NCBI GenBank assembly: GCA_017618135.1
Contig: JAFZUV010000007.1
Location: 124,001 to 188,000 of the forward strand
Direction: 5' to 3'
DNA: 64,000 bases
Source: Clostridia bacterium
Lineage (GTDB): Bacteria; Bacillota; Clostridia; Oscillospirales; Acutalibacteraceae
The notes beneath the pieces are model-generated. The model had not been told where the DNA came from, made no database searches, and saw only the letters and a list, made by a program, of their open reading frames with translations. Numbering within the stretch: position 1 is the first letter of the stretch; every line of letters starts with the position of its first letter. This document shows, piece after piece, positions 14,812 through 24,461 of the stretch. The translations under genes and the position numbers were made by a program.

Positions 14812-15609
14812 ATGAATTGTGTTGTTGATAGCGTTGTTCTTGATGATTTCAAAATGCAATATATTAAATTCGGCAAGGGAAGTAAAGCTTTGGTTATTCT
14901 TCCCGGACTCAGTATACAGAGTGTAATAAATGCCGCGCCGGCAATCAAAAAGCAATATGAAATATTTTGTAAAGATTTTACGGTTTATATCTTTGACAGG
15001 CGCTGTGATTTACCGGATATATACTCGGTTTACGATATGGCGGACGATACCGCAAAGGCTATGAGCGCGCTCGGACTGTCGCGCGTTTGCCTGTTCGGCG
15101 TATCGCAAGGCGGTATGATAGCCGAAACAATCGCAATCAAGTACCCTGAGCTTGTTGAAAAATCAGTGCTTGGCTCTACCGCGTGCCGTATGGACGCAAA
15201 AAGGTTTTCTGTAATATCCGATTGGATAAAACTCGCAAAAGAGGGTAACGCACAGGAGCTTTATTTGTCATTCGGAGAAAAGGTGTACAATTCCGAGACT
15301 TTTATCAAATACTGCAGCAGCTTTATTTCAATGTCAAAAAGCGTTACAAAAGCTGAACTTGAACGGTTCGTTATTCTTGCGGAAGGTGCTGATGACTTTG
15401 ATGTAAAAGACCGGTTGGGCGAAATACGATGTCCGGTACTTGTAATCGGTGATAGTGATGACGCCGTGCTCGGTGACGCCGCCGCGGAAATCGCAGACGC
15501 GATGAAAAACAATCCGGACTTCCAAATATATATGTATTCGGGATACGGCCATGCGGTATACGATTTGGCGCCGGATTACCCGAAACGGCTTTTTGATTTT
15601 TTTAAATAA
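14812..15609 (+). CDS. Alpha/beta hydrolase
   Basis: 265 residues with the nucleophile elbow GVSQGGM (Ser near 100), an N-terminal LVILPGLS oxyanion segment, a late Asp in LVIGDSDDAVL and the catalytic His in YSGYGHAVYD. This is the complete serine-hydrolase triad of the family. No signal peptide, so it acts in the cytoplasm. The start at ATG 14812 follows CGGTGG. It stands alone between a GC-rich orphan gene and a terminator. Substrate cannot be told. Confidence 0.85.
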   Translation: MNCVVDSVVLDDFKMQYIKFGKGSKALVILPGLSIQSVINAAPAIKKQYEIFCKDFTVYIFDRRCDLPDIYSVYDMADDTAKAMSALGLSRVCLFGVSQGGMIAETIAIKYPELVEKSVLGSTACRMDAKRFSVISDWIKLAKEGNAQELYLSFGEKVYNSETFIKYCSSFISMSKSVTKAELERFVILAEGADDFDVKDRLGEIRCPVLVIGDSDDAVLGDAAAEIADAMKNNPDFQIYMYSGYGHAVYDLAPDYPKRLFDFFK

Positions 15610-15634
15610 ATTTCAATTGTTCGTATAGAACTAT

Positions 15635-15668
15635 CCGCCCGGCAAATTTGCCGGGCGGAATGATTTTG
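15635..15668 (+). terminator. Terminator of the hydrolase gene
   Basis: CCGCCCGGC (15635-15643) pairs exactly with GCCGGGCGG (15650-15658), followed by AATGATTTT. Confidence 0.75.
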
Positions 15669-15717
15669 TGCAAGTGCTGAATCTGGGCAGAAAGCAGTTT
15701 TCAAATTGAATAATTTG

Positions 15718-15746
15718 TTGACTAATAATGACTGTAATGGTAAAAT
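15718..15746 (+). promoter_or_regulatory. Promoter of structured leader
   Basis: TTGACT (15718-15723) and TAAAAT (15741-15746) are 17 bp apart. It drives a leader of about 180 nt before the peptide gene at 15937. Confidence 0.65.
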
Positions 15747-15759
15747 TATATTGCCAAAT

Positions 15760-15920
15760 AATGTTATTATAAATGTTTTGCAGATAGCATGTATGTTTTT
15801 GTCTCTTGATAAAAATGCATGCTCTGTTTTACATATGGCTATCTGCGATTATGTAACATTGTTTGGCGACAGTCGGAGTCATGCGTTTTTTGTGCGTGGC
15901 TTTGGCTGCACACTTTTTTA
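15760..15920 (+). promoter_or_regulatory. Structured 5' leader
   Basis: A long interrupted stem is visible: AATGTTA (15760-15766)/TAACATT (15854-15860) outside and GCAGATAGC (15780-15788)/GCTATCTGC (15838-15846) inside. A terminator-like GTGC...GCAC fold followed by ACTTTTTTATTTT ends at about 15920, just before the ribosome site. The arrangement resembles an attenuating leader RNA. Class unknown; a MITE remnant is the alternative. Confidence 0.45.
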
Positions 15921-15936
15921 TTTTGGAGGAACAATT

Positions 15937-16149
15937 ATGAAAGTTTATAAAAGATTCATTTCAGCACTTTTGGTTATGGTAATAGTGTTGGGAATGATTC
16001 GTTTCTCAATATTAAACGCAAATGCTGCAATTAATGAAAATCTATCAGATTTTGCAGGTGGGCTGGGTATTGAAAACAACCCATACATCGTAGTAACAAA
16101 AGAACATTTGGTATTTCATAAACCTACAAAAAATCTTGCTTTTTTGTAG
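15937..16149 (+). CDS. Short secreted protein, probably truncated
   Basis: 70 residues. ATG 15937 follows TGGAGGA. A classical signal peptide (KRFISALLVMVIVLGMIRFS ... ANA) is followed by only about 40 mature residues, including GGLGIENNPYIVVTKEHL. The G-x-G-x2-x-NPYIV pattern opens longer surface proteins in Clostridia and also occurs in the broken gene at 32096-32536. The frame ends early with a Phe/Leu-rich tail, so it is likely a 5' remnant of a surface-protein gene. Activity as a short secreted peptide cannot be excluded. Confidence 0.5.
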   Translation: MKVYKRFISALLVMVIVLGMIRFSILNANAAINENLSDFAGGLGIENNPYIVVTKEHLVFHKPTKNLAFL

Positions 16150-16164
16150 TGGTTATAGTATAAT
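16136..16164 (+). promoter_or_regulatory. Promoter of the mgtC-like gene
   Basis: TTGCTT (16136-16141) and TATAAT (16159-16164) are 17 bp apart, overlapping the end of the truncated gene. Confidence 0.6.
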
Positions 16165-16232
16165 ATTATGGAATACAGCATAGATTTTGATTAAAAGCTT
16201 AATTTGAGCGAGTTTTTGTAGTGGGGATCGAT

Positions 16233-16925
16233 ATGGAACGAATTGTATTTGATTGGTCGGTAATTAAAGCCTCTTTTGTATGGGATGTTTTGAAATATGA
16301 TTTGCTCAAGCTTATGCTTTCTGTTGTCTGCGGTGCTATAATCGGCAGCGAACGATCGCGCCATGGCAGAGCCGCTGGTATGCGTACCCATATTCTTGTT
16401 TGTATGGGCGCATGCTTAACATCTATGATAAGTATGTTTGTGTCGGATGTTTTGCTTCATCAGGGCGATGTTCTTCGTATTCCGGCGCAGGTCATTTCAG
16501 GTATCGGTTTTTTAGGTGCCGGTATGATAATACTTAAAAGCAATAATGTTATAACCGGTCTTACTACCGCTGCCGGTATCTGGACTACGGGTGTAATCGG
16601 TATTGCAGTTGGATATGGATTCTTCACAGGAGCTATGGCGGGAGCAATATTGTTTTTAATTACAATTACGCTCTTTTCAAAATTTGAGCGCCGCAAGAGA
16701 ATGGCACAGGTTTTCTATGTGGAAGTAGGGGATATGTATCAAACAAACCGCGTTATGGATGATATATCGGCACTGATAAGCAGTGAGTTTTCTATTCGCA
16801 CAATGCCGCCGCGAAGCGAAAAAAGCGGTAATATCGGACTTAATGTCGTAATAGAGCGGCGTGGTAAACTGACAGTTGAAGATATTTGTAAAATTAACGA
16901 TGTTGTTTTTGCAATAGAAGATTAA
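16233..16925 (+). CDS. mgtC: MgtC/SapB-family membrane protein
   Basis: 230 residues. The first 150 hold four to five membrane segments with the family core GSERSRHGRAAGMRTHILVC and GIGFLGAGMII. The C-terminal cytoplasmic part (from about 155) is an ACT-like domain. MgtC proteins support growth in low magnesium and modulate membrane energetics; they are not pumps. ATG 16233 follows a GGGGAT ribosome site at short spacing; GTG 16221 is an alternative. It has its own promoter and terminator. Confidence 0.85.
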   Translation: MERIVFDWSVIKASFVWDVLKYDLLKLMLSVVCGAIIGSERSRHGRAAGMRTHILVCMGACLTSMISMFVSDVLLHQGDVLRIPAQVISGIGFLGAGMIILKSNNVITGLTTAAGIWTTGVIGIAVGYGFFTGAMAGAILFLITITLFSKFERRKRMAQVFYVEVGDMYQTNRVMDDISALISSEFSIRTMPPRSEKSGNIGLNVVIERRGKLTVEDICKINDVVFAIED

Positions 16926-16942
16926 TATTGTGGGAATAAAGC

Positions 16943-16979
16943 GTGCCGCCTTTCTTTTTTGGATAGGGCGGCATTTTTA
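16943..16979 (+). terminator. Terminator of mgtC-like gene
   Basis: TGCCGCC (16944-16950) pairs with GGCGGCA (16967-16973), followed by TTTTTAA. Confidence 0.8.
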
Positions 16980-17026
16980 AGGGCGAAATGTTTAAAATGT
17001 TTGTTAAAATGATACCGGTATTCGTA

Positions 17027-17055
17027 TTGCATTTGCATATTAAGTATGGTATAAT
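17027..17055 (+). promoter_or_regulatory. Promoter of pckA
   Basis: TTGCAT (17027-17032) and TATAAT (17050-17055) are 17 bp apart, with the start codon 33 nt downstream of the -10. Confidence 0.7.
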
Positions 17056-17087
17056 CTGTTTTGAAAAGTATTGAGGTGAGTGATAGT

Positions 17088-18692
17088 ATGAAAAAAATTG
17101 ATTTAACAAAATATGGAATTTCGGGCACTACCGAAATAATTCATAATCCTTCCTTTGAGGAGCTGTTTACGGAGGAAACAAAACCCGGTCTTGAAGGCTT
17201 TGAAAAAGGTCAGGTGAGTGAGCTTGGCGCTGTTAATGTTATGACCGGCATTTATACCGGTCGTTCGCCTAAGGATAAGTTTATCATTATGGATAAAAAC
17301 TCAAAGGACACCGTTTGGTGGACCAGTGACGAGTACAAAAACGACAATCATCCTGCCAGTGAAGAAACCTGGAAAGCGGTAAAGGATATTGCGGTTAATG
17401 AGCTGTCGGGTAAGCGACTTTTTGTGGTTGACGCATTCTGTGGCGCTAATAAGGATACTCGTATGGCTATTCGCTTTATTATGGAGGTGGCATGGCAGGC
17501 ACATTTTATAAAGAATATGTTTATAACTCCTACAGATGAAGAATTGGAAAACTTCGAGCCTGATTTTGTTGTTTATAACGCTTCAAAGGCTAAAGTTGAT
17601 AATTATAAAGAGTTAGAGCTTAATTCCGAAACCGCGGTTGTTTTCAATATTACAAGCCGTGAGCAGGTAATAATAAATACCTGGTATGGCGGCGAAATGA
17701 AAAAGGGTATGTTCTCAATGATGAACTATTATCTGCCGCTTAAGGGTATTGCTTCGATGCACTGCTCGGCAAATACCGATTTAAACGGCGAGAATACCGC
17801 TATCTTCTTCGGCCTTTCGGGAACCGGAAAGACCACTCTTTCAACCGATCCTAAGCGTTTGCTTATAGGCGATGATGAGCACGGCTGGGATGATAATGGC
17901 GTGTTCAATTTCGAGGGAGGTTGCTATGCTAAGGTAATTAATCTCGATAAAGATGCGGAGCCGGATATTTACAACGCTATTAAGCGTAATGCGCTTCTTG
18001 AAAATGTAACGCTTGATGAAAACGGAAAGATTGATTTTGCCGATAAGAGCGTTACCGAGAACACCCGCGTTTCATATCCGATAACACATATTGAGAATAT
18101 CGTTCGTCCCGTATCCGCGGCGCCTGCGGCGAAGGATGTAATATTCCTGTCTGCCGACGCATTTGGCGTTTTGCCGCCGGTATCAATTTTAACTCCCGAG
18201 CAGACTCAGTATTATTTCCTTTCCGGGTTTACGGCTAAGCTTGCCGGTACCGAGCGCGGTATCACAGAGCCTACGCCTACTTTCTCTGCTTGCTTCGGTC
18301 AGGCATTCTTGGAGCTTCACCCCACGAAGTACGCTGAAGAGCTTGTTAAGCGTATGCGGAAGAGTGGGGCAAAAGCGTATCTTGTAAATACCGGCTGGAA
18401 CGGCACAGGAAAGCGCATATCAATCAAGGATACACGCGGTATTATTGATGCTATATTAAATGGCGATATTTTAAACGCGCCCACCAAAAAAATGCCGATA
18501 TTCGGTATTGAAGTGCCGACAGAGCTTCCCGGTGTAGATAACGGTATACTTGATCCGCGCGATACTTATGAAAAACCCGAAATTTGGGAAGAAAAGGCAA
18601 AAGACCTTGCAGGCAGATTTATTAAAAACTTCAGCAAATACGAGGGCAATGCCGCAGGCAGGGCACTCGTCAGCGCGGGTCCGCAGCTGTAG
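17088..18692 (+). CDS. pckA: Phosphoenolpyruvate carboxykinase (ATP)
   Basis: 534 residues, full length for the ATP-dependent class. The P-loop is [13 protein letters not shown], followed by [10 protein letters not shown] (kinase-2 metal site); [10 protein letters not shown] and NTGWNGTG are further active-site signatures. It interconverts oxaloacetate plus ATP with PEP, CO2 and ADP. In fermentative gut anaerobes it often runs toward oxaloacetate, feeding succinate or amino acid synthesis. ATG 17088 follows GAGGTG. It is monocistronic, bracketed by its own promoter and terminator. Confidence 0.97.
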   Translation: MKKIDLTKYGISGTTEIIHNPSFEELFTEETKPGLEGFEKGQVSELGAVNVMTGIYTGRSPKDKFIIMDKNSKDTVWWTSDEYKNDNHPASEETWKAVKDIAVNELSGKRLFVVDAFCGANKDTRMAIRFIMEVAWQAHFIKNMFITPTDEELENFEPDFVVYNASKAKVDNYKELELNSETAVVFNITSREQVIINTWYGGEMKKGMFSMMNYYLPLKGIASMHCSANTDLNGENTAIFFGLSGTGKTTLSTDPKRLLIGDDEHGWDDNGVFNFEGGCYAKVINLDKDAEPDIYNAIKRNALLENVTLDENGKIDFADKSVTENTRVSYPITHIENIVRPVSAAPAAKDVIFLSADAFGVLPPVSILTPEQTQYYFLSGFTAKLAGTERGITEPTPTFSACFGQAFLELHPTKYAEELVKRMRKSGAKAYLVNTGWNGTGKRISIKDTRGIIDAILNGDILNAPTKKMPIFGIEVPTELPGVDNGILDPRDTYEKPEIWEEKAKDLAGRFIKNFSKYEGNAAGRALVSAGPQL

Positions 18693-18701
18693 AATGTTTT
18701 A

Positions 18702-18737
18702 GTGGGAGATGATAGTATCTCCCACTTTACTTTTTTT
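18702..18737 (+). terminator. Terminator of pckA
   Basis: GTGGGAGAT (18702-18710) and ATCTCCCAC (18717-18725) form a 9-bp stem, followed by TTTACTTTTTTTG. Confidence 0.9.
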
Positions 18738-18777
18738 GTCTGTTATTGTAAAATACCTTTGTCAGCGAGGTGAAAAA

Positions 18778-20010
18778 ATGCGCAATATAGTTATAATTGG
18801 CGGCGGAGCTGCGGGACTTATGTCTGCGGCGTCGGCAGGTGATAATTGCAAAGTCACTGTCATTGAAAAAAACATGCGTCCCGCTCGCAAGGTTATGATA
18901 ACCGGTAAGGGCAGATGTAATGTTACTAATAACTGTGATGTGTCGACTCTCATCTCAAATGTTGCGCATGGAGGCAAATTTTTATATTCCGCCTTTAACG
19001 CCTTTAACTCTGCTGACACTATGAATTTTTTTAAGAGCAGGGGAGTTCCGCTTAAAACCGAGAGGGGTAACAGAGTTTTTCCGGTCTCCGATAAAGCTGT
19101 GGATGTTGTAGACGCACTTACTGCCGCAGCGTTAAAATATGCTGAAATCAAAACCGGCATAGAGGCAAAAGAGGTTTTAACCGGAAATGGCGCGGTAAGC
19201 GGCGTGAAGCTTTCTTCGGGAGAAATTTTGCAAGCGGACGCGGTTGTACTTGCAACCGGCGGAAAATCATATCCGCTTACCGGGTCTACCGGCGACGGCT
19301 ATGATATTGCAAAGAGCTTAGGGCATACCGTGACCGAAATAAGACCTTCCCTTATAAGGCTTGAAGTGAGGGAGGGCTTTTGTACACGCGTTGCGGGATT
19401 AACACTTAAAAATATAACGCTTTCTTTATATAAGAAAGGCTCTAAAAAGCCGGTGTATTGCGAGCTTGGGGAAATGCTTTTTACACATACCGGTATATCG
19501 GGACCGCTCGCTCTTTCTGCTTCAGCTCACATAAACGGTAAACCGGAGGATTATTTTGCAGAAATTGACTTGAAACCGGCGCTTGATGAAAAAACGCTTG
19601 ATAACCGCCTTTTGAGAGATTTTTCTGATAACAAAAATCGGGACTTAATAAATTCTCTCGATAGATTATTGCCTAAAGGTCTCATATCCGTTATTATAAG
19701 CAAGGCGGGGATAGACCCACATATTAAGGTCAATCAGGTGACAAACGGTAACAGGCATTCGCTGAGTTATGCTATTAAGCATGTGCATCTCAGCATTACA
19801 GATTTAGGACCTATACAGGAGGCTGTTATAACCCGGGGCGGAGTTTCAATAAAAGAGATAAATTCGTCAGACATGTCGTCAAAACTGGTTAAAAACCTTT
19901 ATTTTGCGGGCGAAATAATTGATGTTGACGCCTACACCGGCGGTTTCAATTTACAAATAGCTTTTTCAACCGGTTACCTTGCCGGTACAAGCTGTTCAAA
20001 AACGATATGA
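18778..20010 (+). CDS. HI0933-family flavoprotein (NAD(P)/FAD-dependent oxidoreductase)
   Basis: 410 residues. The dinucleotide-binding motif IIGGGAAGL opens the chain; KVMITGKGRCNVTN and the C-terminal YFAGEIIDVDAYTGGFNLQIA with an FAD-contacting Gly pair are diagnostic. Family members include BaiN-like bile acid reductases and proteins linked to rRNA modification, so the substrate is unclear. ATG 18778 follows GAGGTG. The stop overlaps the leader of cmk, and the order flavoprotein-cmk-ispH/S1 is a recurring Clostridia cluster. Confidence 0.88.
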   Translation: MRNIVIIGGGAAGLMSAASAGDNCKVTVIEKNMRPARKVMITGKGRCNVTNNCDVSTLISNVAHGGKFLYSAFNAFNSADTMNFFKSRGVPLKTERGNRVFPVSDKAVDVVDALTAAALKYAEIKTGIEAKEVLTGNGAVSGVKLSSGEILQADAVVLATGGKSYPLTGSTGDGYDIAKSLGHTVTEIRPSLIRLEVREGFCTRVAGLTLKNITLSLYKKGSKKPVYCELGEMLFTHTGISGPLALSASAHINGKPEDYFAEIDLKPALDEKTLDNRLLRDFSDNKNRDLINSLDRLLPKGLISVIISKAGIDPHIKVNQVTNGNRHSLSYAIKHVHLSITDLGPIQEAVITRGGVSIKEINSSDMSSKLVKNLYFAGEIIDVDAYTGGFNLQIAFSTGYLAGTSCSKTI

Positions 20011-20024
20011 AAGTAGGAAAGAAA

Positions 20025-20693
20025 ATGATTTCAATAGCACTTGACGGTCCTGCGGGAGCCGGGAAAAGCACTTTGGCTAAAGCAGTGGCAAAAAAACTTG
20101 GCCTTATCTATGTGGATACGGGGGCGCTTTACCGTGCTGTGGGTCTTAAATTCAGCCGAATGGGGTATAATACAGAGCTTAATTGTGATATTGAGAATAT
20201 ACTTAAAAGCACGGCTGTGGATATTCGTTTTATCGGTCAAGAACAGCATGTGTTTTTAGACGGCGAGGATGTGAATAGTCTTATCCGCACACCGGAAATA
20301 TCAATGATGGCGTCCGCCGTCAGCGCGAAGCCGCCCGTTCGCGCGTTTCTTTTGGAATTGCAAAGGAAGCTTGCTCGTGAGAACAGCGTAATTATGGATG
20401 GCAGGGATATAGGTACTGTTGTTTTGCCGGATGCTACACTTAAAATCTATGTTACCGCCACACCTGAAACGCGTGCGGACCGTAGATATAAGGAGCTTAA
20501 AGATAATGGTATGGATGTTAACTATGATGACATCTTAAACGATATAAAAAAGCGAGATTATAACGACACTCACCGCGCTGTGGCACCTCTTAAGGTCGCT
20601 GAAGGCGGAATTGTTTTTGATACTGATAATCTTGATTTTGAAGCGGCGCTTTGCTCTTTAATAGAAATTATAAACAAAGGGGTAAAAAATTGA
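20025..20693 (+). CDS. cmk: Cytidylate kinase
   Basis: 222 residues. ISIALDGPAGAGKSTLAK is the P-loop, GLIYVDTGALYRA the CMP site, and DGRDIGTVV plus RRYKEL the LID and catalytic region. It phosphorylates CMP and dCMP. ATG 20025 gives the canonical N-terminus after AGGAAAG; an upstream ATG at 20007 overlaps the previous stop. The stop overlaps the TTG start of ispH by four bases, which couples the two. Confidence 0.95.
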   Translation: MISIALDGPAGAGKSTLAKAVAKKLGLIYVDTGALYRAVGLKFSRMGYNTELNCDIENILKSTAVDIRFIGQEQHVFLDGEDVNSLIRTPEISMMASAVSAKPPVRAFLLELQRKLARENSVIMDGRDIGTVVLPDATLKIYVTATPETRADRRYKELKDNGMDVNYDDILNDIKKRDYNDTHRAVAPLKVAEGGIVFDTDNLDFEAALCSLIEIINKGVKN

Positions 20694-22837
20694 AAATCAC
20701 ACTTGCGAAAACCGCCGGTTTTTGTTTTGGCGTAAACAGGGCTGTAAATATGGTTTACGATCTGCTCGGTAAAGACAAAAAAGTCTGTACGCTCGGACCT
20801 ATAATACATAATCCGCAGTTGGTATCAGAGCTTGAGGGCAGGGGCGTAAGAATTGTCTCCTCACCGGATGAGGTAAGTTGTGGTGAGGTGCTTGTCATTC
20901 GTTCACACGGAGTTGATAAGGCAACATATGAAAAAGCTTCAAAATCTGGCGTGGAGGTCTGTGACGCAACTTGTCCGTTTGTTTCAAAAATTCATAAGAT
21001 AGTAAGCGCAAATTCCGCCGCGGGCGATACGGTTTTAATAGCCGGAGATGAGCTTCATCAGGAAGTTAAGGGAATAATAGGACATATAAAGGGAGATTAT
21101 TTCGTTTTTTCTTCAGAGGAAGATTTAAGCAAGATCATTAAAACACATCCCAAAATTGCTGAAAAAAGCCTTACAGTGGTCTCTCAAACTACTTTTAATG
21201 CTGAAAAATGGAAAAAATCTCAAATTTTTTTAAAAAAAGTGTGTACAAAGTTAAAAATATTTGATACAATATGTAGTGCTACAGCCGATCGTCAAAATGA
21301 AGCTAAGCTTTTAGCTTCCGTCAATGACGCTATGGTAGTTATCGGCGGAAGGCACAGTTCTAATACAACCAAACTGTTTGAGCTTTGCACTTCGCTTTGC
21401 GAGAGGACCTACGCCGTTGAAACAGCGGCAGAGTTGAAACCGGAATTCTTTAACGGTGTTTTAGCGGTAGGGGTAGTGGCGGGCGCATCGACGCCTGCCG
21501 GCATAATAAAGGAGGTTATTAAAACCATGTCGGAAATTTTACAACCGGTTGATGAACAGGTGGAGGGTAATGTAACTGTTCAGAAAAGCTTTGAGGAAAT
21601 GACGGATGAGGAAGCGTTTGAGGCATCGCTTAGTTCTCTTACCGGCGATCAGAAGGTGGTGGGCACCGTAGTTTCGGTAAATCCTTCTGAAATTACCGTA
21701 GATATCGGTAGAGGTGTTACGGGCTATGTTACGAAAGACGAGTATTCTTCTGATGTGAATGCGGATCTTTTAAGTGAGGTCAAGGTTGATGATAAGCTTA
21801 ATCTTATCATCATGAGAATTAATGACCAGGAAGGAACCGCTATGCTCTCGAAGCGTCGCTATGATGCTATAGCCGGTTGGGATAGTATTATTTCCGCCAA
21901 AGAGTCCGGCGAAGTTCTGCACGGAACGGTAAGCGACATCGTAAAGGGCGGCGTCACTGTATTCTATAATAATGTACGTATCTTTATACCTGCCTCTCAG
22001 GCTACTGCTTCAAGAAATGATCCTATTGAAGATTTAAAGGGTAGAGAGGTTGATTTCAGAATAATTGAGATTGGTAGAGGTCGTAGAGCGGTCGGTTCAA
22101 TAAAGAGTGTTCTTCGCGAGGAGCGCCGTGAAGCAATAGAGAAAATTTGGAGTAATATCGCTGTCGGCGACAGGTTTACAGGTGTTGTTAAGTCTATAAC
22201 CGGGTACGGTGCGTTTGTTGATATCGGCGGTGTTGATGGCATGGTTCACATATCCGAGCTTTCCTGGATGCGCATAAAGCACCCGTCGGAAGTAGTGAAT
22301 GTCGGTGATACCATTGAAGTTTATGTAAAGGCGCTTGATACCGAAAAGAAAAAGATTTCTTTGGGTTATAAAAAGGCTGAGGACAATCCTTGGACAATAT
22401 TCCAAAACAAGTACAGTGTGGGAGATGTTGTTACAGTTACTATAGTCAGTATGACAGCCTATGGTGCTTTTGCAAGAATAATTCCCGGAGTTGACGGACT
22501 GATTCATATTTCCCAGATTTCAAATCATCGTGTTGCAAAGCCGCAGGATGAATTGAAGATAGGTCAGGAAGTAGATGCGAAAATTACTGCTATTGACCTT
22601 GAAAAGAAAAGAGTAAGCATTTCTATCCGCGCGCTTCTTCCCGAAGAAGAGCCCGAAGTGAAAGAGGGACCTGATGAAGTAGTGGCTACTACGGATGATA
22701 TTTCTGCCGATGAGCCTCCGGTTGAGGTGAATGCGGAGGAAATCGCGCCGGAAGTAGAGGTTCCCGCAGAGACTGCTGATGAGGTTAAACCCGATACCGA
22801 TACTCCGGTTGAGGAAAATGAAGCAAAAGAGGATTAA
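20690..22837 (+). CDS. ispH: Bifunctional IspH / ribosomal protein S1
   Basis: 715 residues. Residues 1-280 are 4-hydroxy-3-methylbut-2-enyl diphosphate reductase, with the iron-sulfur cysteines in GFCFGVNRAV, DATCPFV and TICSATADRQ; it makes IPP and DMAPP in the MEP pathway. After a linker, about 320-675 holds four S1 RNA-binding repeats (for example GAFVDIGGVDGMVHISELSW), then an acidic tail. The fusion is a known Clostridia arrangement. The start is TTG 20690, after AAGGGG. Dxs, ispD, ispF and ispA of the same pathway are elsewhere in the window. Confidence 0.95.
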   Translation: MKITLAKTAGFCFGVNRAVNMVYDLLGKDKKVCTLGPIIHNPQLVSELEGRGVRIVSSPDEVSCGEVLVIRSHGVDKATYEKASKSGVEVCDATCPFVSKIHKIVSANSAAGDTVLIAGDELHQEVKGIIGHIKGDYFVFSSEEDLSKIIKTHPKIAEKSLTVVSQTTFNAEKWKKSQIFLKKVCTKLKIFDTICSATADRQNEAKLLASVNDAMVVIGGRHSSNTTKLFELCTSLCERTYAVETAAELKPEFFNGVLAVGVVAGASTPAGIIKEVIKTMSEILQPVDEQVEGNVTVQKSFEEMTDEEAFEASLSSLTGDQKVVGTVVSVNPSEITVDIGRGVTGYVTKDEYSSDVNADLLSEVKVDDKLNLIIMRINDQEGTAMLSKRRYDAIAGWDSIISAKESGEVLHGTVSDIVKGGVTVFYNNVRIFIPASQATASRNDPIEDLKGREVDFRIIEIGRGRRAVGSIKSVLREERREAIEKIWSNIAVGDRFTGVVKSITGYGAFVDIGGVDGMVHISELSWMRIKHPSEVVNVGDTIEVYVKALDTEKKKISLGYKKAEDNPWTIFQNKYSVGDVVTVTIVSMTAYGAFARIIPGVDGLIHISQISNHRVAKPQDELKIGQEVDAKITAIDLEKKRVSISIRALLPEEEPEVKEGPDEVVATTDDISADEPPVEVNAEEIAPEVEVPAETADEVKPDTDTPVEENEAKED

Positions 22838-22860
22838 TTCTCTTTCATTTAAGATTTAAA

Positions 22861-22890
22861 GGGCTGTACGCATTATGTACAGCCTTTTTT
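22861..22890 (+). terminator. Terminator of the cmk-ispH operon
   Basis: GGCTGTAC (22862-22869) and GTACAGCC (22877-22884) form an 8-bp stem followed by six T. Confidence 0.9.
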
Positions 22891-22904
22891 ACGGAGGTAA
22901 TTTT

Positions 22905-24296
22905 ATGCCAGCTAATAAAGCTTATGATATTGTGATTATCGGCGGCGGAATAGGCGGACTTATGAGCGCTTACCATTTAATAAAAAAGAATAAAACCATA
23001 AAGGTCGCAATAACAGAATGCGGAAATGTTATGGAAAAGCGTATTTGCCCGGCAAACAGGAATAACACATGCGCTCATTGCAAGATTTGTAATATAACAA
23101 ACGGATTTGCCGGTGCGGGTGCTTTTTCGGACGGTAAGTTTAATCTAGGTACAGCTTATGGCGGTACACTTGGTGAAGAGCTTGGAGAAGATATTGCTAA
23201 CGAATATATTAACGAGGTTGACAACATTCTTAACGAGTATTGCACTTCAGGTATACCAAAGGTCTATAAGTCTAATGATGAATTGAGACTCAAATGCATA
23301 CAAAACAACCTGCGTCTGCTCGATATGAATGTTAAGCATCTTGGTACGGACAATAACTTTTTGACTATGCAAAATCTGATAAATGCTTTAAAAAAGTCCG
23401 GTGTAGAGCTTTTTCATTTTTACGAGTGCGTAAGAGTTGAAAATAAAGTGGGAGAATATTCTTTGCATTATTCTAACGGAGAAAAGCTTTCAGCTAAGAA
23501 GGTTATTATAGCAACCGGAAGGTCGGGCGCTAATTTCGTTGCGGAATTTTGTAAGGAACACGGCGTTAAAACGAGGTCAAACCATATTGATATAGGTGTT
23601 CGCGTTGAAATGAAGGATATAATATGGCGCGAATTCTCCTCGAAAATATACGAACCTAAGATTCTTTATAAAACCAAGACTTTTGAAGACCGCTGCCGGA
23701 TGTTTTGCTTTAATCAGGGAGGTCTGGTATCGGCGGAGAATAATCACGGCATAATAACCGCAAACGGTCATTCTTTTGCCCAAGAAGAGAAGAAAACAGA
23801 TAATTGTAATTTTGCTATACTTTCAAGTATTCGTTTTACAGAACCGTTTAACCAGCCCACTGAATACGCTGAAAATATTTCAAGGCTTGCTAATATGATA
23901 GGCAAGGGTAATGTTCTTGTGCAGCGTTTCGGGGATTTAATTCGCGGCAGAAGAACAAACGAGCATCGCCTTTCACAAAACACGGTAACACCTACGTTAA
24001 AGGCTACGGCGGGGGATATTTCACTTGTTTTGCCGCACAGAATTCTTACAAATATTATAGAAACTATATACGCGCTTGATAAGGTGGCGCCCGGCACGGC
24101 AAACGATGATACGCTGCTTTACGGATGTGAAAGCAAGTATTATTCGATTCGTCCCGTTTTTATGAACGATAAGTTTGAGCTCATAGACGGAGTATATATA
24201 ATAGGCGACGGCAGCGGTATATGCCGAGGGCTTTCTCAGTCCGGAGCTATGGGCATATATGTTGCGGATCAAATAATCTCCGACCTCAACCGATAG
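22905..24296 (+). CDS. FAD-dependent dehydrogenase (COG2509 type)
   Basis: 463 residues. IVIIGGGIGGL is the FAD site. CPANRNNTCAHCKIC ... GAGAFSDGKFNL is the cysteine-rich signature of this uncharacterised dehydrogenase group, and YIIGDGSGICRGLSQSGAMG closes the flavin site. ATG 22905 follows CGGAGG immediately after the preceding terminator. The cysteine cluster may bind metal or take part in redox chemistry. The reaction is unknown. No operon partner. Confidence 0.82.
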   Translation: MPANKAYDIVIIGGGIGGLMSAYHLIKKNKTIKVAITECGNVMEKRICPANRNNTCAHCKICNITNGFAGAGAFSDGKFNLGTAYGGTLGEELGEDIANEYINEVDNILNEYCTSGIPKVYKSNDELRLKCIQNNLRLLDMNVKHLGTDNNFLTMQNLINALKKSGVELFHFYECVRVENKVGEYSLHYSNGEKLSAKKVIIATGRSGANFVAEFCKEHGVKTRSNHIDIGVRVEMKDIIWREFSSKIYEPKILYKTKTFEDRCRMFCFNQGGLVSAENNHGIITANGHSFAQEEKKTDNCNFAILSSIRFTEPFNQPTEYAENISRLANMIGKGNVLVQRFGDLIRGRRTNEHRLSQNTVTPTLKATAGDISLVLPHRILTNIIETIYALDKVAPGTANDDTLLYGCESKYYSIRPVFMNDKFELIDGVYIIGDGSGICRGLSQSGAMGIYVADQIISDLNR

Positions 24297-24303
24297 TGGT
24301 TTC

Positions 24304-24340
24304 AGCCCCGATTTTTCAATCGGGGCTTTGTGTTTTTTAT
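24304..24340 (+). terminator. Terminator
   Basis: AGCCCCGAT (24304-24312) and ATCGGGGCT (24319-24327) form a 9-bp stem, followed by a T-rich tract. Confidence 0.88.
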
Positions 24341-24410
24341 ACAATATTTTTAAATAACATTTCAATAAATTGTCAAGTTGTACAAACTGAAAAAAATAAG
24401 GGATATTTTG

Positions 24411-24439
24411 TTGACAAAGGGAATTTATTGTGATACGAT
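24411..24439 (+). promoter_or_regulatory. Promoter of the xpt-nucleoside transporter operon
   Basis: TTGACA (24411-24416) and TACGAT (24434-24439) are 17 bp apart, 23 bp before the riboswitch. Confidence 0.7.
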
Positions 24440-24461
24440 AGACTTGTAAATTTAATAGCTT

